Shown: in pieces, positions 41,174-53,311 of the stretch
Numbering within the stretch: position 1 is the stretch's first letter
Layout: every line of letters starts with the position of its first letter
NCBI GenBank assembly: GCA_010093685.1
Contig: MU006218.1
Span: 903,766-967,765, forward strand
DNA: 64,000 nt
Reading direction: 5' to 3'
DNA from: Ophiobolus disseminans
Taxonomy: Eukaryota > Ascomycota > Dothideomycetes > Pleosporales > Phaeosphaeriaceae
Made by a program: the position numbers and the translations under genes
Notes under the pieces: generated by a model
Told to the model about the DNA's origin: nothing
What the model saw: only the letters and a program-made list of their open reading frames with translations
The model's database searches: none

Positions 41174-42349
41174 ATGCCCGGCATGGCTAGGATCGACCTC
41201 ACGTCGCGTGAGCACCTTGATATGCTGAGGAGTTCCGCTTTCGAATCTGAGCACGCATGGCTTTACGACACATCTTATCAACAGCATGAGGCTGCAGCAC
41301 TAGCCTTGGAGCACGAGATTGAGTGCCCCGCTGGTATTTCGCCAGACGAGAATCTGGACGAGCAAACACGCATCATCAAAACTCAAATCACCATCCACCG
41401 CGAAAGACAAAGAGCGCTACGGCCCCACCTGGAAAGCGGAAGCGATCAGATAGACGAGTACGGCAACGAGTGTATCTTTGTACCTGCACCTAACCAGTGG
41501 GGCGCAAACGGAGACCTCGATGAGGAGAGCGAAAGCCTTTCCGCAGTATGTGCCCCATGCTAGTAGCTTAGGCAGTAACTAACATCGGATCAGGTCCAGA
41601 ATTTACTTACATGGCAAGCGTCATATGCGCCAGTCTCGTACACACCCCTCTATGATGAACTTCCATCACCCGATACCCCCTACCACTCGTTGCTTGATCC
41701 AAATCAGCCCACGACCACCTACCATCTTCACCGCACGCGCGAGTGGACAGGCTCATCAGGGCAGCGCAAGTACATCTACACTGCGCGCGAGTACTCGGAT
41801 AAGTACGCCCTCTACATGCTGGAGACTTCGCATCGAGGGGACAGCCAAGTGAACGCAGCAGAATTCTACAGAGTGGCCGAGTTCCCAACGACGTGCATCT
41901 CCATTCTACTCTCAGGAATCGACAAGAAGCGCATCTCGACTGATGCAAAGGATGCTGCGTACAAGTCGAGGTGCATCCATCTCAAAGGGCCTTTCAAGCA
42001 AGCGATCAAAGAGTACCCGGACAGGCAGCAAAAGGTCCCTTGGTCGCCACGACGCTTCACTTATGGAGGCCGACGTTTCGTATGGAAAGCTGGAGATCCA
42101 CATGACGACACAATGCCAGAGACGCTGTACGAGTATCAGAAGGACTGGGCCAAACCAGGAAGCCGAACAGGCAAGCGGTGCGATGATGCGAGGCCGATGA
42201 CGAAGCTCGTCTGGGGCGAGAAGAAAAAGCAGGGAAAGCTCGACAGCTATACCATTCATTTCAAAGGCGGCATGGACCAAGTGTTCAGAGAGATCCTCCT
42301 GGCGAGCCAGATGGCGAGACACGTCTGCTTGTTCACTGTGGTCGATTGA
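41174..42349 (+). CDS. Conserved-looking hypothetical protein, two exons
   Basis: The exons are 41174..41545 and 41594..42349, joined between codons by a 48-nt intron with a GTATGT donor and CAG acceptor, giving 375 residues. I do not recognise the family. The first third is acidic and helical (many Glu/Asp, QQHEAAALALEHEIECPA). The C-terminal two thirds alternate aromatic and basic residues (REWTGSSGQRKYIYTAREYS, RRFTYGGRRFVWKAG, LVWGEKKKQGKLDSYTIHFK), which suggests a beta-rich, possibly barrel-like fold. No signal peptide, membrane segment or catalytic motif is visible. Good codon structure across the whole frame and a clean intron support a real gene. Confidence 0.7.
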
Positions 42350-42676
42350 GGAGAAAGGGCAAAGGACAGCGGAGCATTTCTTGTGTGAGGGACTTGTATT
42401 ATTCTATGATTTTGGCGCTGGCGTTTACACAAGACTGTTGGAAACAGCACGGATACCACTACCAGGCGTTTGAGATCTCATTACAGAGAGCGGAGTTATT
42501 GATACCACTTGGACCGGACTACTCGCACATAGGGTAGGATTTTGGCGTTGCATCTATACTCGGCCCGCGCTATCTGATGCACTGCTTGATAGCCATGCAC
42601 TCAATCATAAGACATTTATCATATATGCAAAGACTTCTTCATCGCACAATCGGGTGTCAAAGATGCTTCCATTTGG
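42350..42676. other. Convergent 3' region, nothing recognised
   Basis: About 330 bases between convergent genes. No feature was seen. Confidence 0.4.
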
Positions 42677-43141
42677 TCACTCTCCGACTGCCTCCCAAGC
42701 TGACAGCGGATCCGCCCACACCTCCCAATGCCCGATCTTTCCCTCGGCATCGAACTCGCTGAATCGATAGATGAACTTCTCGTCCCAGCCCTTTCCAGTC
42801 TTTTTCGCAGTGAACCTGCCTTTACCCACCACACTTACCATACCCGCCTCGGCATCGACAATAAACCCTTCGTCCGGCTTGGGGAACGCATCTGCAGGCA
42901 AGCTCATCTCAAGCACATCAGTCATAATTTTAAAGTACTCCTCGCAGCCGTCCTTGCCCGTGAACGTCTTGGCGAGAAAGGGCAGCCGACTGCGAGACCA
43001 TTCAGGGCCATACTCGGTGATCTTAGGCGATGAGGTGAAGTACGTGGAGAGGAGCTCTGATGGTGGGGGAGGCGATATCAGTGTGTGACAGAAAGCGTGT
43101 GTCGTCTTTCGAAGGGCGGCGGCGCGCGTGGATGAAGACAT
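42677..43141 (-). CDS. NTF2-like/SnoaL-like small protein
   Basis: The 154-residue frame starts at the ATG 43141 (MSSSTRAAALRKTTHAFC). An open extension to 43273 lacks support. The pattern is that of the NTF2-like cone fold. An N-terminal helix (STRAAALRKTTHAFCHTLIS) is followed by helices around FFTSSPKI-like and FLAKTFTGKDGCEEYFKIMT, then strands GFIVDAEAGMVSVVGKGRFT and DEKFIYRFSEFDAEGKIGHW, ending EVWADPLSAWEAVGE. SnoaL-type proteins bind or isomerise small hydrophobic compounds, but many fungal ones have no known role. No catalytic pair can be assigned. Confidence 0.75.
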   Translation of the reverse strand: MSSSTRAAALRKTTHAFCHTLISPPPPSELLSTYFTSSPKITEYGPEWSRSRLPFLAKTFTGKDGCEEYFKIMTDVLEMSLPADAFPKPDEGFIVDAEAGMVSVVGKGRFTAKKTGKGWDEKFIYRFSEFDAEGKIGHWEVWADPLSAWEAVGE

Positions 43142-44305
43142 GGGTGCCTCTTTTTGTCTTTCCTCTTCGAAGGATGCGGGGGCCCGGCAGCGCTCGACGC
43201 AGCCGCAGATGAACGTGAAGGCTCCACGCGTTGCCCACGTGTTGACGTTCGCTGTAATATGCGGGCTCGGCAATTCCGAATGTGTGATTTGGTAGCTCGA
43301 ACCCTTGGGAAAGATGGTGGCTTGCGTGTCCCGGCTAAGCCGTGTCTGGTCGGATGAAAAGCAAGTGGTGAGATCCGGCAGTGTGGTCAGTAGGCGGTGG
43401 GCGTTTAGTTAGCGGTGCAGTTGTTGCTGTATGTCAGACTTTAGTGTTGAGACTGTGAATGTGCTGCAACGTTGCAAACGTCATTGGGTTGTAATTCCCC
43501 TCGAAGGGCATAAAGACGCTAGAACGTTTTACTGGGACTCTCAGCCAATGAATTGAAACGGCAGACGAGAAGGCTGCGAGTGTAAGGAGGAAAATTTGAG
43601 GGGTTGGATCTGTGAGCAGAGGATTATGTCACCGTTGTACCGCAAGAACAACCACCACGACATCACGAACAACCGCAGAACACCTGTACCTAGTCCGTCA
43701 CCTTTGATAACAATGCGTCAAATTCTTTCGGGGGTCCAAGCCTTCTGTCGCATCGCTAACTCCGTTGTCAGTATTGGGGCATGTTCGTCGATATCGTTTC
43801 GGCCCCCGACGAAACGAGGCTGAAAGCTTGTCACATGCAACGTGCGGCGCTTACATGCAGATGCCAAGACGGCGGCATCTTCCGCTCAATGTCACGGCCG
43901 TCGCAGCTGAGCCAGATCATCATGTTTTTTTGGTTCACTTGGAAAATGCCTTTTTTTGCTGCACTGAGATGATAGAGAAGTTGCTGATGTGCCTTAGTCA
44001 CGGTATCATCATCTATAGGTGCTAGACCTCGTGGCACGACATGGTCTTCATCACACTCGTAAACCCGGCGCTATCGCATTTTAAATTGACAGTTTCAAGG
44101 ATTATTGGTGTATTATCCTGGCATGATCTCTGCTTGCCTAACAAATGTGCCTTAATGCATTCGAGCACTGACGTTCGTTGGTCGCTTCGCACGAGTTTCA
44201 AACATTCCCCTGCAGTTGAGCCGCCCGCGCCGCAGGTATATACTCCCTGAGACACCGAGTACGTAGACGTGGGTCGCTTTGTACTACGTCGGTACTTTCC
44301 TCGAA
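43142..44305. other. Intergenic, nothing recognised
   Basis: About 1.16 kb between divergent genes. It presumably holds two promoters. Short T-runs are present, but no repeat or gene. Confidence 0.4.
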
Positions 44306-46342
44306 ATGCAGCAACATGGCCCAATACAAAGCACCAATGGCAGCGGAAACATCGCGAACAGCCCTTCGATCAAATTCTACCTAGGCGACCAGAAGCCCGC
44401 ACATACACAAACATTCTCCATTGCAGCCCCTAAAAGACGAGGGACATCGCTAGTCGGCGTCGCTTCCAATGTACCATTTCTTAAACCGCTCATCCGGCTT
44501 TGGAAACGAGGCTGGACTGCTGAGGTCTTGAGTTGCGTCTTCGCATTGCTGTCCCTTATTGGGCTTGTCGCCACTCTCATAGCACACCAAGGCAAACCTT
44601 TACCGCAATGGCCAAAACTCATATCTCTTAACTCGATAATCTCGTTGTTCTCGCTCCTAATTCGTACTGGCGTTTGTGTTGTCCTTGCAGAAGGTAGGCC
44701 AGACAATTTGTCTCCATCGAGAAGACGCTAATGACGAACAGGAATTAGTCAGTCGAAGTGGATGTGGTACCGAAAGGCGAGAAAATTAGACGACATGGAA
44801 CGCTTCGACAGTGCTAGTCGTGGAGCATTCGGGGCATTTTTGCTGCTCATCAACCTGGGCCCAAGACGACCACACTGGATTGCCGCGTTTGGAGCGTTGC
44901 TCACTATCATGACCGCCTTCACCGGGTTTGCATCGCAACAACTCCTTCAGTTCAATGAATGCCTGCAAGAGGATACCGCGGCTCAGGTTGGAATTGCAAG
45001 AGCGAATTCCTTCTATCTCCAAGGCCCAAGGCTTGGGGCCCGCGTCGCCATGACCGCAGAACCCCTGCAAGAGGCCATAGAGGTTGGCATCATACAACCA
45101 GGCCAGGACCTGACAGCCATACTTTCCTCCGGATGCATCACGGGTAATTGCACATTTCCCACAACCGACGGAGCGAGCTTCTCTTCTTTCGGATTTGGTC
45201 ATTCATGTGTGGATGAAACTGCCAACGTGATTAAAATCTTGACAAACCAAACCTTCAGTCTGCAAAGAGGTGATAACTCAACCGCGGTAGCCTACTGGGC
45301 AAACCTCACAAGCCCTGGACCCTCGCAATTCATCGGCGATCGCACTGGTCTCTTGATTGGAGCAAATCCATATACAATTGCCACTGGGGCTTATGACGGC
45401 TCGAACTCGGGCGTGCTTAGTATCATACAGATGGTTTTCCGTCGAAAGATGTCCGACCTCAATAACACGGCGGCTTACAGTTGTTCCATATTCCCGACCA
45501 TCAACACTTATAAAGTCAGTATCAACAATACCGTTTTACGCGAAGATCTTGTGGAAAGCCTCCCAATAGGCCTGAACATGATGCGCGCCGTCACGCAAAA
45601 CTCGAATATGGACGACCGAAATACTCTGTTTAAGCGCGCAAGCACTTCCGTGTTGAGAAATGGCATTCGAGAAATGTGCCTCCGACAGGATACTCCAAGA
45701 GATGGATTCGTTATGGTAGCTGAGGCCAATATCGACGCTGCCCCAAGAAATATCACGACCTACCCTTTGGGTGTAGCGAAGCGCGTGTGGTACTACCCCG
45801 AAGAATGTGTATGGCGCCTTGGTCTGGGCACAGCGACAGGCATTCACAAGCATCTTGTGACAGTATTCAAGGACCAGCGAGTGCTCTATCAGGAAGATGT
45901 AGCCATAGAGGGCTCTTTACATCTGCTCAAACTCTTCCGACAAGGCAACATGAGTTTGGATACCGTTGATGGATACATGGGGAACTTGACTACTTCGCTA
46001 ACAACAGTCGCTCGAACAATGGGAATCAACAACGCACCAGCGACGGGGACCATGTGGTACACCACGACCTGCCTCGGTATCAACTGGCCCTGGCTCTCTT
46101 TCGATGCGGCCATGATTGTACTAAGTGCAATTTTCCTGTTGCTGGTATCGATTGAGAGCAGAGATGTTGAGAGTGAAAGGCTATGGAAGAGTTCGATCCT
46201 GGCCACCCTCTTCTGTGAAATTGACGACCCGGTCACGAGAGCGCTACAGCCGGCGAAGAAAGAGGATATGGAAACCATTGCAAGTTCAACGAGTGTGAGC
46301 TTGGATCCAAATAGCCGGAAGTTGAAGTTAATTGCTAGATAA
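44306..46342 (+). CDS. DUF3176 integral membrane protein
   Basis: The exons are 44306..44693 and 44742..46342, giving 662 residues. The splice joins VLAEG to ISQSKWMWYRKARKLDDMER, the typical DUF3176 sequence between the second and third membrane segments. Hydrophobic helices are near residues 78-98, 106-128 and 160-185, with one more near the C-terminus (AMIVLSAIFLLLVSI). The large loop between is lumenal or extracellular, with many N-glycosylation motifs (NCTF, NQTF, NSTA, NNTA, NITT, NMSL, NLTT) and paired cysteines. The family is widespread and often expanded in filamentous ascomycetes, but its function is unknown. The frame is open from 44279, but that codon is TTG. Confidence 0.88.
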
Positions 46343-46963
46343 GAGTCAAGAATACGAAGAGGTAAATTTGACAGTTGGATCGTTCTCTATGCAGAGAGCG
46401 ATGATTTTGTTTGCATGAACAGTGTCGACAATGCCAATACCTAATAACACGCGCCTAATACAAAAATTAGCCAAATGCAGCAGCCTCTCGGTAAATCGCG
46501 AAAGCTGGAAAAAATGATATACTACCCTGTATATCTACAGCAACTGTTTTAGCATTCAGGATAACTTTTACATACGTAGATGTCGTTGTCATGCTTTGCC
46601 GTTTTTCGGCTTTCAAGGCTTACCGAGAGGCAGCTCAAGGCCTGTGACGTTTCAGGACATCATTTATAAGTACTCAACAGTGCTTCCAATCAGTAAGCAG
46701 CTTGGGGACAGCGATACGTTGAGCTCAAAAGTCAGCTTTATATCTTGCCGCAGTCCTGGACACGATGAGTGGAAAGTCTCAAGCGTGCCTTCCCCGCAAA
46801 CGCTAGCTAGCGTGCTTGAAACGCCGAGGGTAACCTCCGCTTCCCTCAGCCGACTGACTCGATCAATTTTCAGACCACAAAATGCGGGACTGCAGCCTCT
46901 TAACAATGCGTATCGCTTCAGGCAATAGAGGCATGGAAGGCGGTTATCAATATAATACTAGCC
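46343..46963. other. Intergenic, nothing recognised
   Basis: About 620 bases, A+T rich in the first third. No gene was recognised. It includes the promoter of the second APH-type gene. Confidence 0.4.
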
Positions 46964-48209
46964 ATGAAGCAGCCCATCCAGCACGCCCTGGATGATCGCA
47001 GACTCGGCGAGTACCTCCAGCAATACCTGCCGAACCTAAAGCTACCCATCTCTTCCACGAAAATCGGCTATGGACAAAGTAATCCGACGTATTTTGTCGA
47101 TGATGCAAATGATGTCCGATATATCCTCAGGAAGAAGCCAGCCGGGACCATCATATCTCCTGTCGCACATCAAGTAGACCGTGAGTACAAAGTACTGAAG
47201 GCGCTTGGCTCTGTCGACGGCTTCCCGGTGCCCAGGGTATATTGCTTGTGCATGGACAACTCGATCATTGGGACCGCATTCTATGTACGTCTGGCGTATG
47301 GGATGCAAAACTCATGCTAATGTTGTGTAGGTCATGGAATTTGTGAAAGGCCGCATCATTACCGATCCGAATCTCTCGACACTACCGCCAACCCAACGTC
47401 GTTCCGCCTGGTTCTCCATGATATCTACGTTAGCGTGGCTGCATTCGATCGACCCTGACTCGATTGGTTTATCTGGTTTTGGTAAAAAGACAGGCTTCTA
47501 CAATCGCCATTGCAACACTTTTTCTCGGATAGAGGCTCAACAAGCAAAAGTCAGAGATATCGCGACAGGCAAGGAGCTAGGACGTGCACATCCAAACTTT
47601 GACGAGATTGTGGACTATATCCGCAAGAACGCCCCGAGCGAACGCGCGAGCATTGTCCATGGCGACTACAAGTTCGACAACGTGATCCTACATCCTACGG
47701 AACCACGAGTCATTGCGATTTTGGATTGGGAGTTGAGCACGATTGGCCATCCACTCATGGATGCAGTGTATGCTGTTGCGCCGTATTGGAATAGGGTAAG
47801 CAAGAACGGGATACCCGGAGGATCAAAATTGGAGGCACGAGACGACCAAGGTGGCGAAGTGTACGATGCGAAGAATCAAGCTCAGAACGGGATGCCCAGT
47901 ATGGATGAACTGATGGACGAGTATGCACGGATCACTGGATGGGATCCACGCGAAGATCGCTGGGAGATAGCGAGAGTATTCCACTTGATGAGGGTACGTT
48001 TAGCCGTACTTCTTCCTCAGTGTTCCGCGATGCTAATGTGATTCCAGGGAAGCACCATAAGTCATGGAATTCAGGCACGGACAATCAGCGGTCAAGCGAG
48101 CAGCGAGTTCTCCCACATATACTTCGAAAACACCAAGCGAGGGCTGAATACAGCACTAGAGATGGTGAGGGCGATGAAAGAGAAGGAAATATCACGAAGT
48201 TCTCTTTGA
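46964..48209 (+). CDS. Aminoglycoside-phosphotransferase-like (ACAD10/11 kinase-domain type) protein 2
   Basis: Three exons, 46964..47284, 47331..47993 and 48048..48209, give 381 residues. It is a clear paralogue of the gene at 24461: IGYGQSNPTYFV, LRKKPAGTI, HQVDREYKVLKALG, the catalytic HGDYKFDN, and LDWELSTIGHPLMD. All catalytic residues of an APH-type phosphotransferase are kept. None of its introns coincides with those of the other copy, so the two are old paralogues and not a recent duplication. The central part has a Gly-rich insertion after APYWNRV. The substrate is unknown. Neighbours (DUF3176 protein, TDT transporter) give no clue. Confidence 0.87.
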
Positions 48210-49347
48210 ATGTGTCCAGCATCGTTGCAATGCGCTTCCATATAATCACAGATGCCATCACTCACGTAGCACCTAATGCTACTCTGAGGATGGAAGGTCA
48301 CTTGGTCGGCTTTATTGTGGATGTATAACAAGCACAAGTATTCAAGACAGAAATCCTGCCCGTTCGTACCCACTTCACACTGCACAGACTCCCACATGTC
48401 TCCAAAGCCGCCTTCACGTGTCACATTTCTTCGCATCATACCCACAAAGCCACAACGCACCGCTATGCATTCGGTCTGATAAGCGCACAAGACACTCATT
48501 TCGACTATATCCCCGAACACAGCTTCCTTGTAATTCTACCGGGTATATTGCTCGATTGGGCCGATTGCAAAGCCTGGGTGTGTTTCAATGCCAAGGTCTT
48601 GGACTTGCTTCGCAGTTTGTGGGTCTTGTCTCGCCCCAAGAGCATCCCAAACTGTCAAGAGCTGTCACTTCTCGGAAGGGCGAACATGCGTGCAACTTGA
48701 AAATTGAGTCGGTTGTTGTTTGTTCCGTGCAGCATCGAGGCTCTTGGAGGTTTCATTCTGGATCTCAAATCCCGCGTGTTGGGACGAGTTTTCTTGATCA
48801 TTCTCGTTGGGGTGCACGCGGGTGATACTGAGATTGCAACGACTGTGGAACTCATCGTTTCGTTTATGCGGTTACTTTGAAGGTCTTCAGTATACTGCAA
48901 TGATGGGAAAGGCAACAAGCGCGAGTGCATTGAAATGTGGAATCTATCATTGCTCCACCCAGCCATTATGTAGCGTTCCATCAGTCTATATGCGAACCGC
49001 AAGTGCCCAACGCACTGCGCAAGTGTACCCTTCCCAATTTTCGACGCCATCGCTATGCCGAAAGCAGAGGAAGTGAAAGAAAGTCGTATATACAGAGGTG
49101 CAGAAGGAGAGGCATTTCGATCTATGATAATGCTTGAGGTACTAAGTACATGTACAGAAGCGTTGAGCCCTGCTGGCGGCTTTGTGAGAGAAGTGAAATA
49201 AAGCAAGGGCGACATGGGTATAAAAGAATGTGAACTTCTGCAAGCACGGCGTACACTTTTCAAAAGAGCGACTCAGACGTAGAAGGAAATGATGATGTAT
49301 TTGACAAGGTTCGCCATGTCGGAAAGAATGGAGAGTAATGCCACGCT
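48210..49347. other. Convergent intergenic region, nothing recognised
   Basis: About 1.1 kb between convergent genes. Only short frames without family features were found. Confidence 0.45.
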
Positions 49348-51193
49348 CTAGTGATCTGCGTTATCTTCGTCCATCATGGGATACATGATGTCACCGACGT
49401 ATACCGCTTGAATGTGGTTAAACAGTACGTAAACCCACATGCACAGTAGGGCAATCGTAAGACCATTGCCGACAAACAAGATGGTCTCATCCTGGAGCGA
49501 ATTGCCAATCGAAATCGTGGCGATCACAAAACCAGTGTTTGGGAAGACCATAGCCCACCAACCCAAGTGGAAGTAAAGCGCCCATTGATGGATGACCTGT
49601 CAGTGGATTAGTGCTGAAAGAGGAGCGAGAGGTAACTGATGTACTTACAGCGACTAGAGTTATCATGAAGAACCACATGGCTAGAACCCAGAGAAACAAT
49701 GCAACGACGAGTGCCAGTGTTCGGAGCATCTTAGCGTCAACAAGACCGTCCCCCTGCAGATCGAAGTCATCCGGAAGCGCGTTAGCCATGCCGATCAAAG
49801 CAAGGCATGTGAACGAAGGCGGTCCAACACCGATAAACATGGCTCCTCGATGTTCGCGTCCTGGGTAGCCGACCTGCATCAAACGCCCTATGTAGTGTGC
49901 GTACATCAGGATGGCAATGGTGAAGCCAAGACCCTGGCATCCAAGACCCGCCACGAGAATGGGCATTCGTGATGATATTGGTTGGTCCGCTGCGATGACT
50001 GACGCGATGGTTCCCGACAGCATGATGGGGAACACGGGCAGTAGCCAGGACGGCATGAAGCTCGTGAGCTTGTAGGTGTGGCAGCAGAACAGAAACGAGT
50101 ACTGAAAAGAAGCCAAGCAGAACGCGAAGAATGTGTACGCCCAGAATGCCACGGCTATGCTGGTCACAGCCCATGTGCGATTAGGATGGTCCGCCTCGTA
50201 TGCTTGGATGATGTACTTCTGCGTACCCGTGATAATAGTGGCGACCGATAGGAAAAACGGGCCAAGAAAAAGTCCTTCGCGCTCATGGGTGATAGAAGCC
50301 TTGAACGACCCGGGGAATTTAGTAAAGCGAAGGATCATTGTGCCCGTGATGCCGAAGAAGAAAACGAGATTGATGATGAAGAATATTGCGCCAATTGTGA
50401 TCAGACCGGGGAAAGGATGCGGTTGGATTGAGATCAAAGTTGCGATACCGCCAGTGGCCATGGTCAGTGTATACCAAGCCCATGTAAAGTGCCGGAGACG
50501 TTCACCAAAGGGGAGGTATGGCTGCTTAGGGTCCTTTCTGTGCGGTATCTTTGAGTGATAATCCCAACCACCATGTCCATGTTCATCGTCCTGATCGTGC
50601 TTCAGTTTCTCAACATCGTTCGTGACTGGCGGCGTTGCGAGTGGAGGAGGCCTTGGAGGAGGATCGTTGAAGGGGTTCGCTGAGTCAGGCTGTTTGCCTT
50701 TGACGTCAACAGGGTACCCATTGGCATCTACTGGGCCAGGAAAGTATTCTTGACCAGACGGATATGGCCCTGCGGGTGTCTGAACCCAGGTGTTCGAACG
50801 GGTGGTCTCGCCAGAATCGGGGAACTGGGCTTGTGGTGGCCCTTGCTGGGCGTTGTATTGGTTCACCGGGGATTGCTGTTGCTGAGAGTTGGAGAAGCGT
50901 GACTGGTTGTTCACGTATTGGCCTATCTGGGGAGTGTAGCCGGAAGGGAGGCCATACTGGCTTGAAGGTAGTGGGCCGGACAGTCGAGGCCCGGAAGGAA
51001 GACCAAATCGGGCTGGCTGATGTGGAGGTGGAGGTGGAGAATAGTTTTGTCGCTGTCCAGACTGTGATGAGTACTGGTCTTGCTGCTGGTCTCCCTGTAT
51101 TGGATACGGGCCTAAATTACCACTGTTGAACTTGGGGTTAAAGGTGTTCTTGTTGTCAAAGGACAAGCCTTCAGGTTGATAGCGAGTATCCAT
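49348..51193 (-). CDS. TDT/SLAC1-type transporter (Mae1/Ssu1 family)
   Basis: The exons are 49649..51193 and 49348..49596, giving 597 residues. The join restores the last part (VIHQWALYFHLGWWAMVFPN). The first about 190 residues are Gln/Pro/Gly-rich and disordered. The transporter domain begins at RLRHFTWAWYTLTMATGGIA and shows about ten hydrophobic helices, typical of the tellurite-resistance/dicarboxylate family. Fungal members export sulfite (Ssu1) or import malate (Mae1). The TMATGGIA start is closer to the malate type, but the substrate is not proven. The end, MMDEDNADH, is short. The long N-terminal region is unusual and could bind partners or be phosphorylated. Confidence 0.85.
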
Positions 51194-53311
51194 TGCTGAA
51201 GTCTAAAGATTGATGGTGGCCTGCACCGTAGGATGAACGAAAGGGACCGCCAGTAAATGAATGAAAAGAACAGAGCACGTAATATTTTCAGTGGCGACGA
51301 AATGAAATCAGCACCGGGCCGTAAGGTAGAGCAAAGACGTGGAAGCACAGGATAGAGGCTGAGTATTAACTAGCAAAGATTAAGATGGACAAGGCGAAGT
51401 GAAAAATGCCCAAATCGGTCCTGTTTCGACCATGTACCATCCTGGGCACTAAAAGCTTCTGGCGGTTAGTGGAGCAAGCTTGAGCAGTGGTAGAGGGGTG
51501 GAGTGGCATCGCGGTGAACTTGGCGGAGGTGAAGTGTTGCGTACTCCCTCCTGAGTATCCACAACGAAGTATCGGATAAGCTCTGCCACAGTGCCAATGC
51601 CCACGCTGTTTAGCAAACAATCTGAGGATGTCTTCGCCTCAACTAAGTCTAGAAGTGGATACTAGGCTCCGCTCCGCCAAGATCTTTGAACAGGTCAAAA
51701 CTCGAGATAAGAGCATTGCTTCTTGATTGAGTGAGATCGGCGCGCTGCTTATTTTTGTGCAGAGGCGTCAAGCACGATTAAGGGACACTCCGCATTGTGA
51801 TGCCCAATATTGATGCACTTGCTGTTCATCCTCAATGCAGCGCGCTATGTGTTTCCTCATTCTACGTAAGAACAAAACAGGCTTCTCTTGTCGGGGTGGC
51901 AAAGATGTGGATATCATCGCACGGGGGATGGTGGAATCGTTGCCGCGTAAGGATAAACCCTCCTAAAGATCACCATGAGATGGTGAAGGAGGTAGATGTT
52001 CTTCCAGACGCAGCCACTAAGAGCGGGAGATGGACCTGGCAGGGAATAAGGTGCGGCTCAAAACCAGCGGATGGCGGTGATTCGCGTGGCGGGAGAGGCT
52101 TGAAACGTGCTGACGAAACAGTTTTGGTGCGCGTTGAATTGATGCCGAGCAAGCAAAACACTTCGGCCCCACGCTGGTGCAGCCGAAGATGCCCCAGATA
52201 GGCCTGTTTCCAGATAAGAACGATGACGCTAGCTGCTTCGAAATGCGCGGCATGTCTCATGGCGACGGACAGGGACGCCGTCTCAACAATGCGAAATACC
52301 CAGCGGCCCACATCGTGGTTTTGTATCCTCAAGCCAAGCCTAAGCCTTAGGCGACAAAGCGTAACCTGACTTCGATGAAGGTACCCTGCTCGAGCCGCGT
52401 TGTCGCTGGACCTTGGATGATTGTCGCACCCGTCCTTCCAAGGTCACATCAACCTCATTGTGGGTAGCTGCGCTGGCACAGCGTTGACCACGAAACCCAG
52501 GGAAACCCAACTTAGAACCAAGGATTATGGAAGCTTATGATGGCATAAAAGAGGAGTGCGATTAAGACGCGGGTGGCTGCCACGTTCGCGACAGTGGAAG
52601 TGGGGGTGGAAAAGCTTGGCGGGTCCACGATCGACTTCCGCCTCCTTGTCGTCTAAGCCTTCACAAGTGGAGCAAGCTGACGACACTGCGAAGTGCTACT
52701 TCTTTAGACAGGAATAATACCTTGCATAACTTCAGAGCGCTTGTCAAACGCATTGGCAAATAGATTTTCCCATCTTCCGGGCTGGTGACAGGCTCTTGTG
52801 TGCCCTCAATGAACGCGCTTTCGTCTCATCTAAGCGCCGACTTCACATTGGCCTTCAAAGGCTTGTCACTTTGCTACCATAGCCCTGTACGAATTAGGGT
52901 AAAATCAAGTAAATAAGCACAACGACGCGCTTTCCACCCTCTGCAACAGGTGTCCACCTCTTTACTGCGCAATTTCTCACCACTCGGAACACAAACCACC
53001 CCACGATGACACAGTTGCCCTAATATCGGAGCGTGAAGGTCCTTGGGCTACTATTAGTGAAACTTAATATAATAGCCAAGAGGTCTTCAGTCTTCAGTGC
53101 ACCAACTTATAATGTCTTTTCCTTTGCAACAGACCATCGCGTGGTCAGAAGGCGCGGTGAAACTCGGTATGTACTCCGCATTAGGTGCATAAAGGTGCTG
53201 TGTTCGATAATCTTTTGTGGATCTGTGAACACTCCCAGTATTATTACATACAGCGCAGGTCTCTGTTCTTACAGCCTTCGGAACCCGTCTTGACTACATA
53301 GCCATGGACAC
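51194..53311. other. Long intergenic region (2.1 kb), nothing recognised
   Basis: No gene, RNA or repeat could be supported. Frames longer than 100 codons (for example 51797..52201 and its antisense) have no family features. The part next to 51194 is the promoter of the TDT gene, which reads leftwards. Confidence 0.4.

Noticed and set aside
51797..52332. Overlapping plus and minus open frames of about 120-134 codons
   Set aside because: Neither frame has domain features or splice context. Such antisense pairs are expected by chance in GC-balanced DNA.
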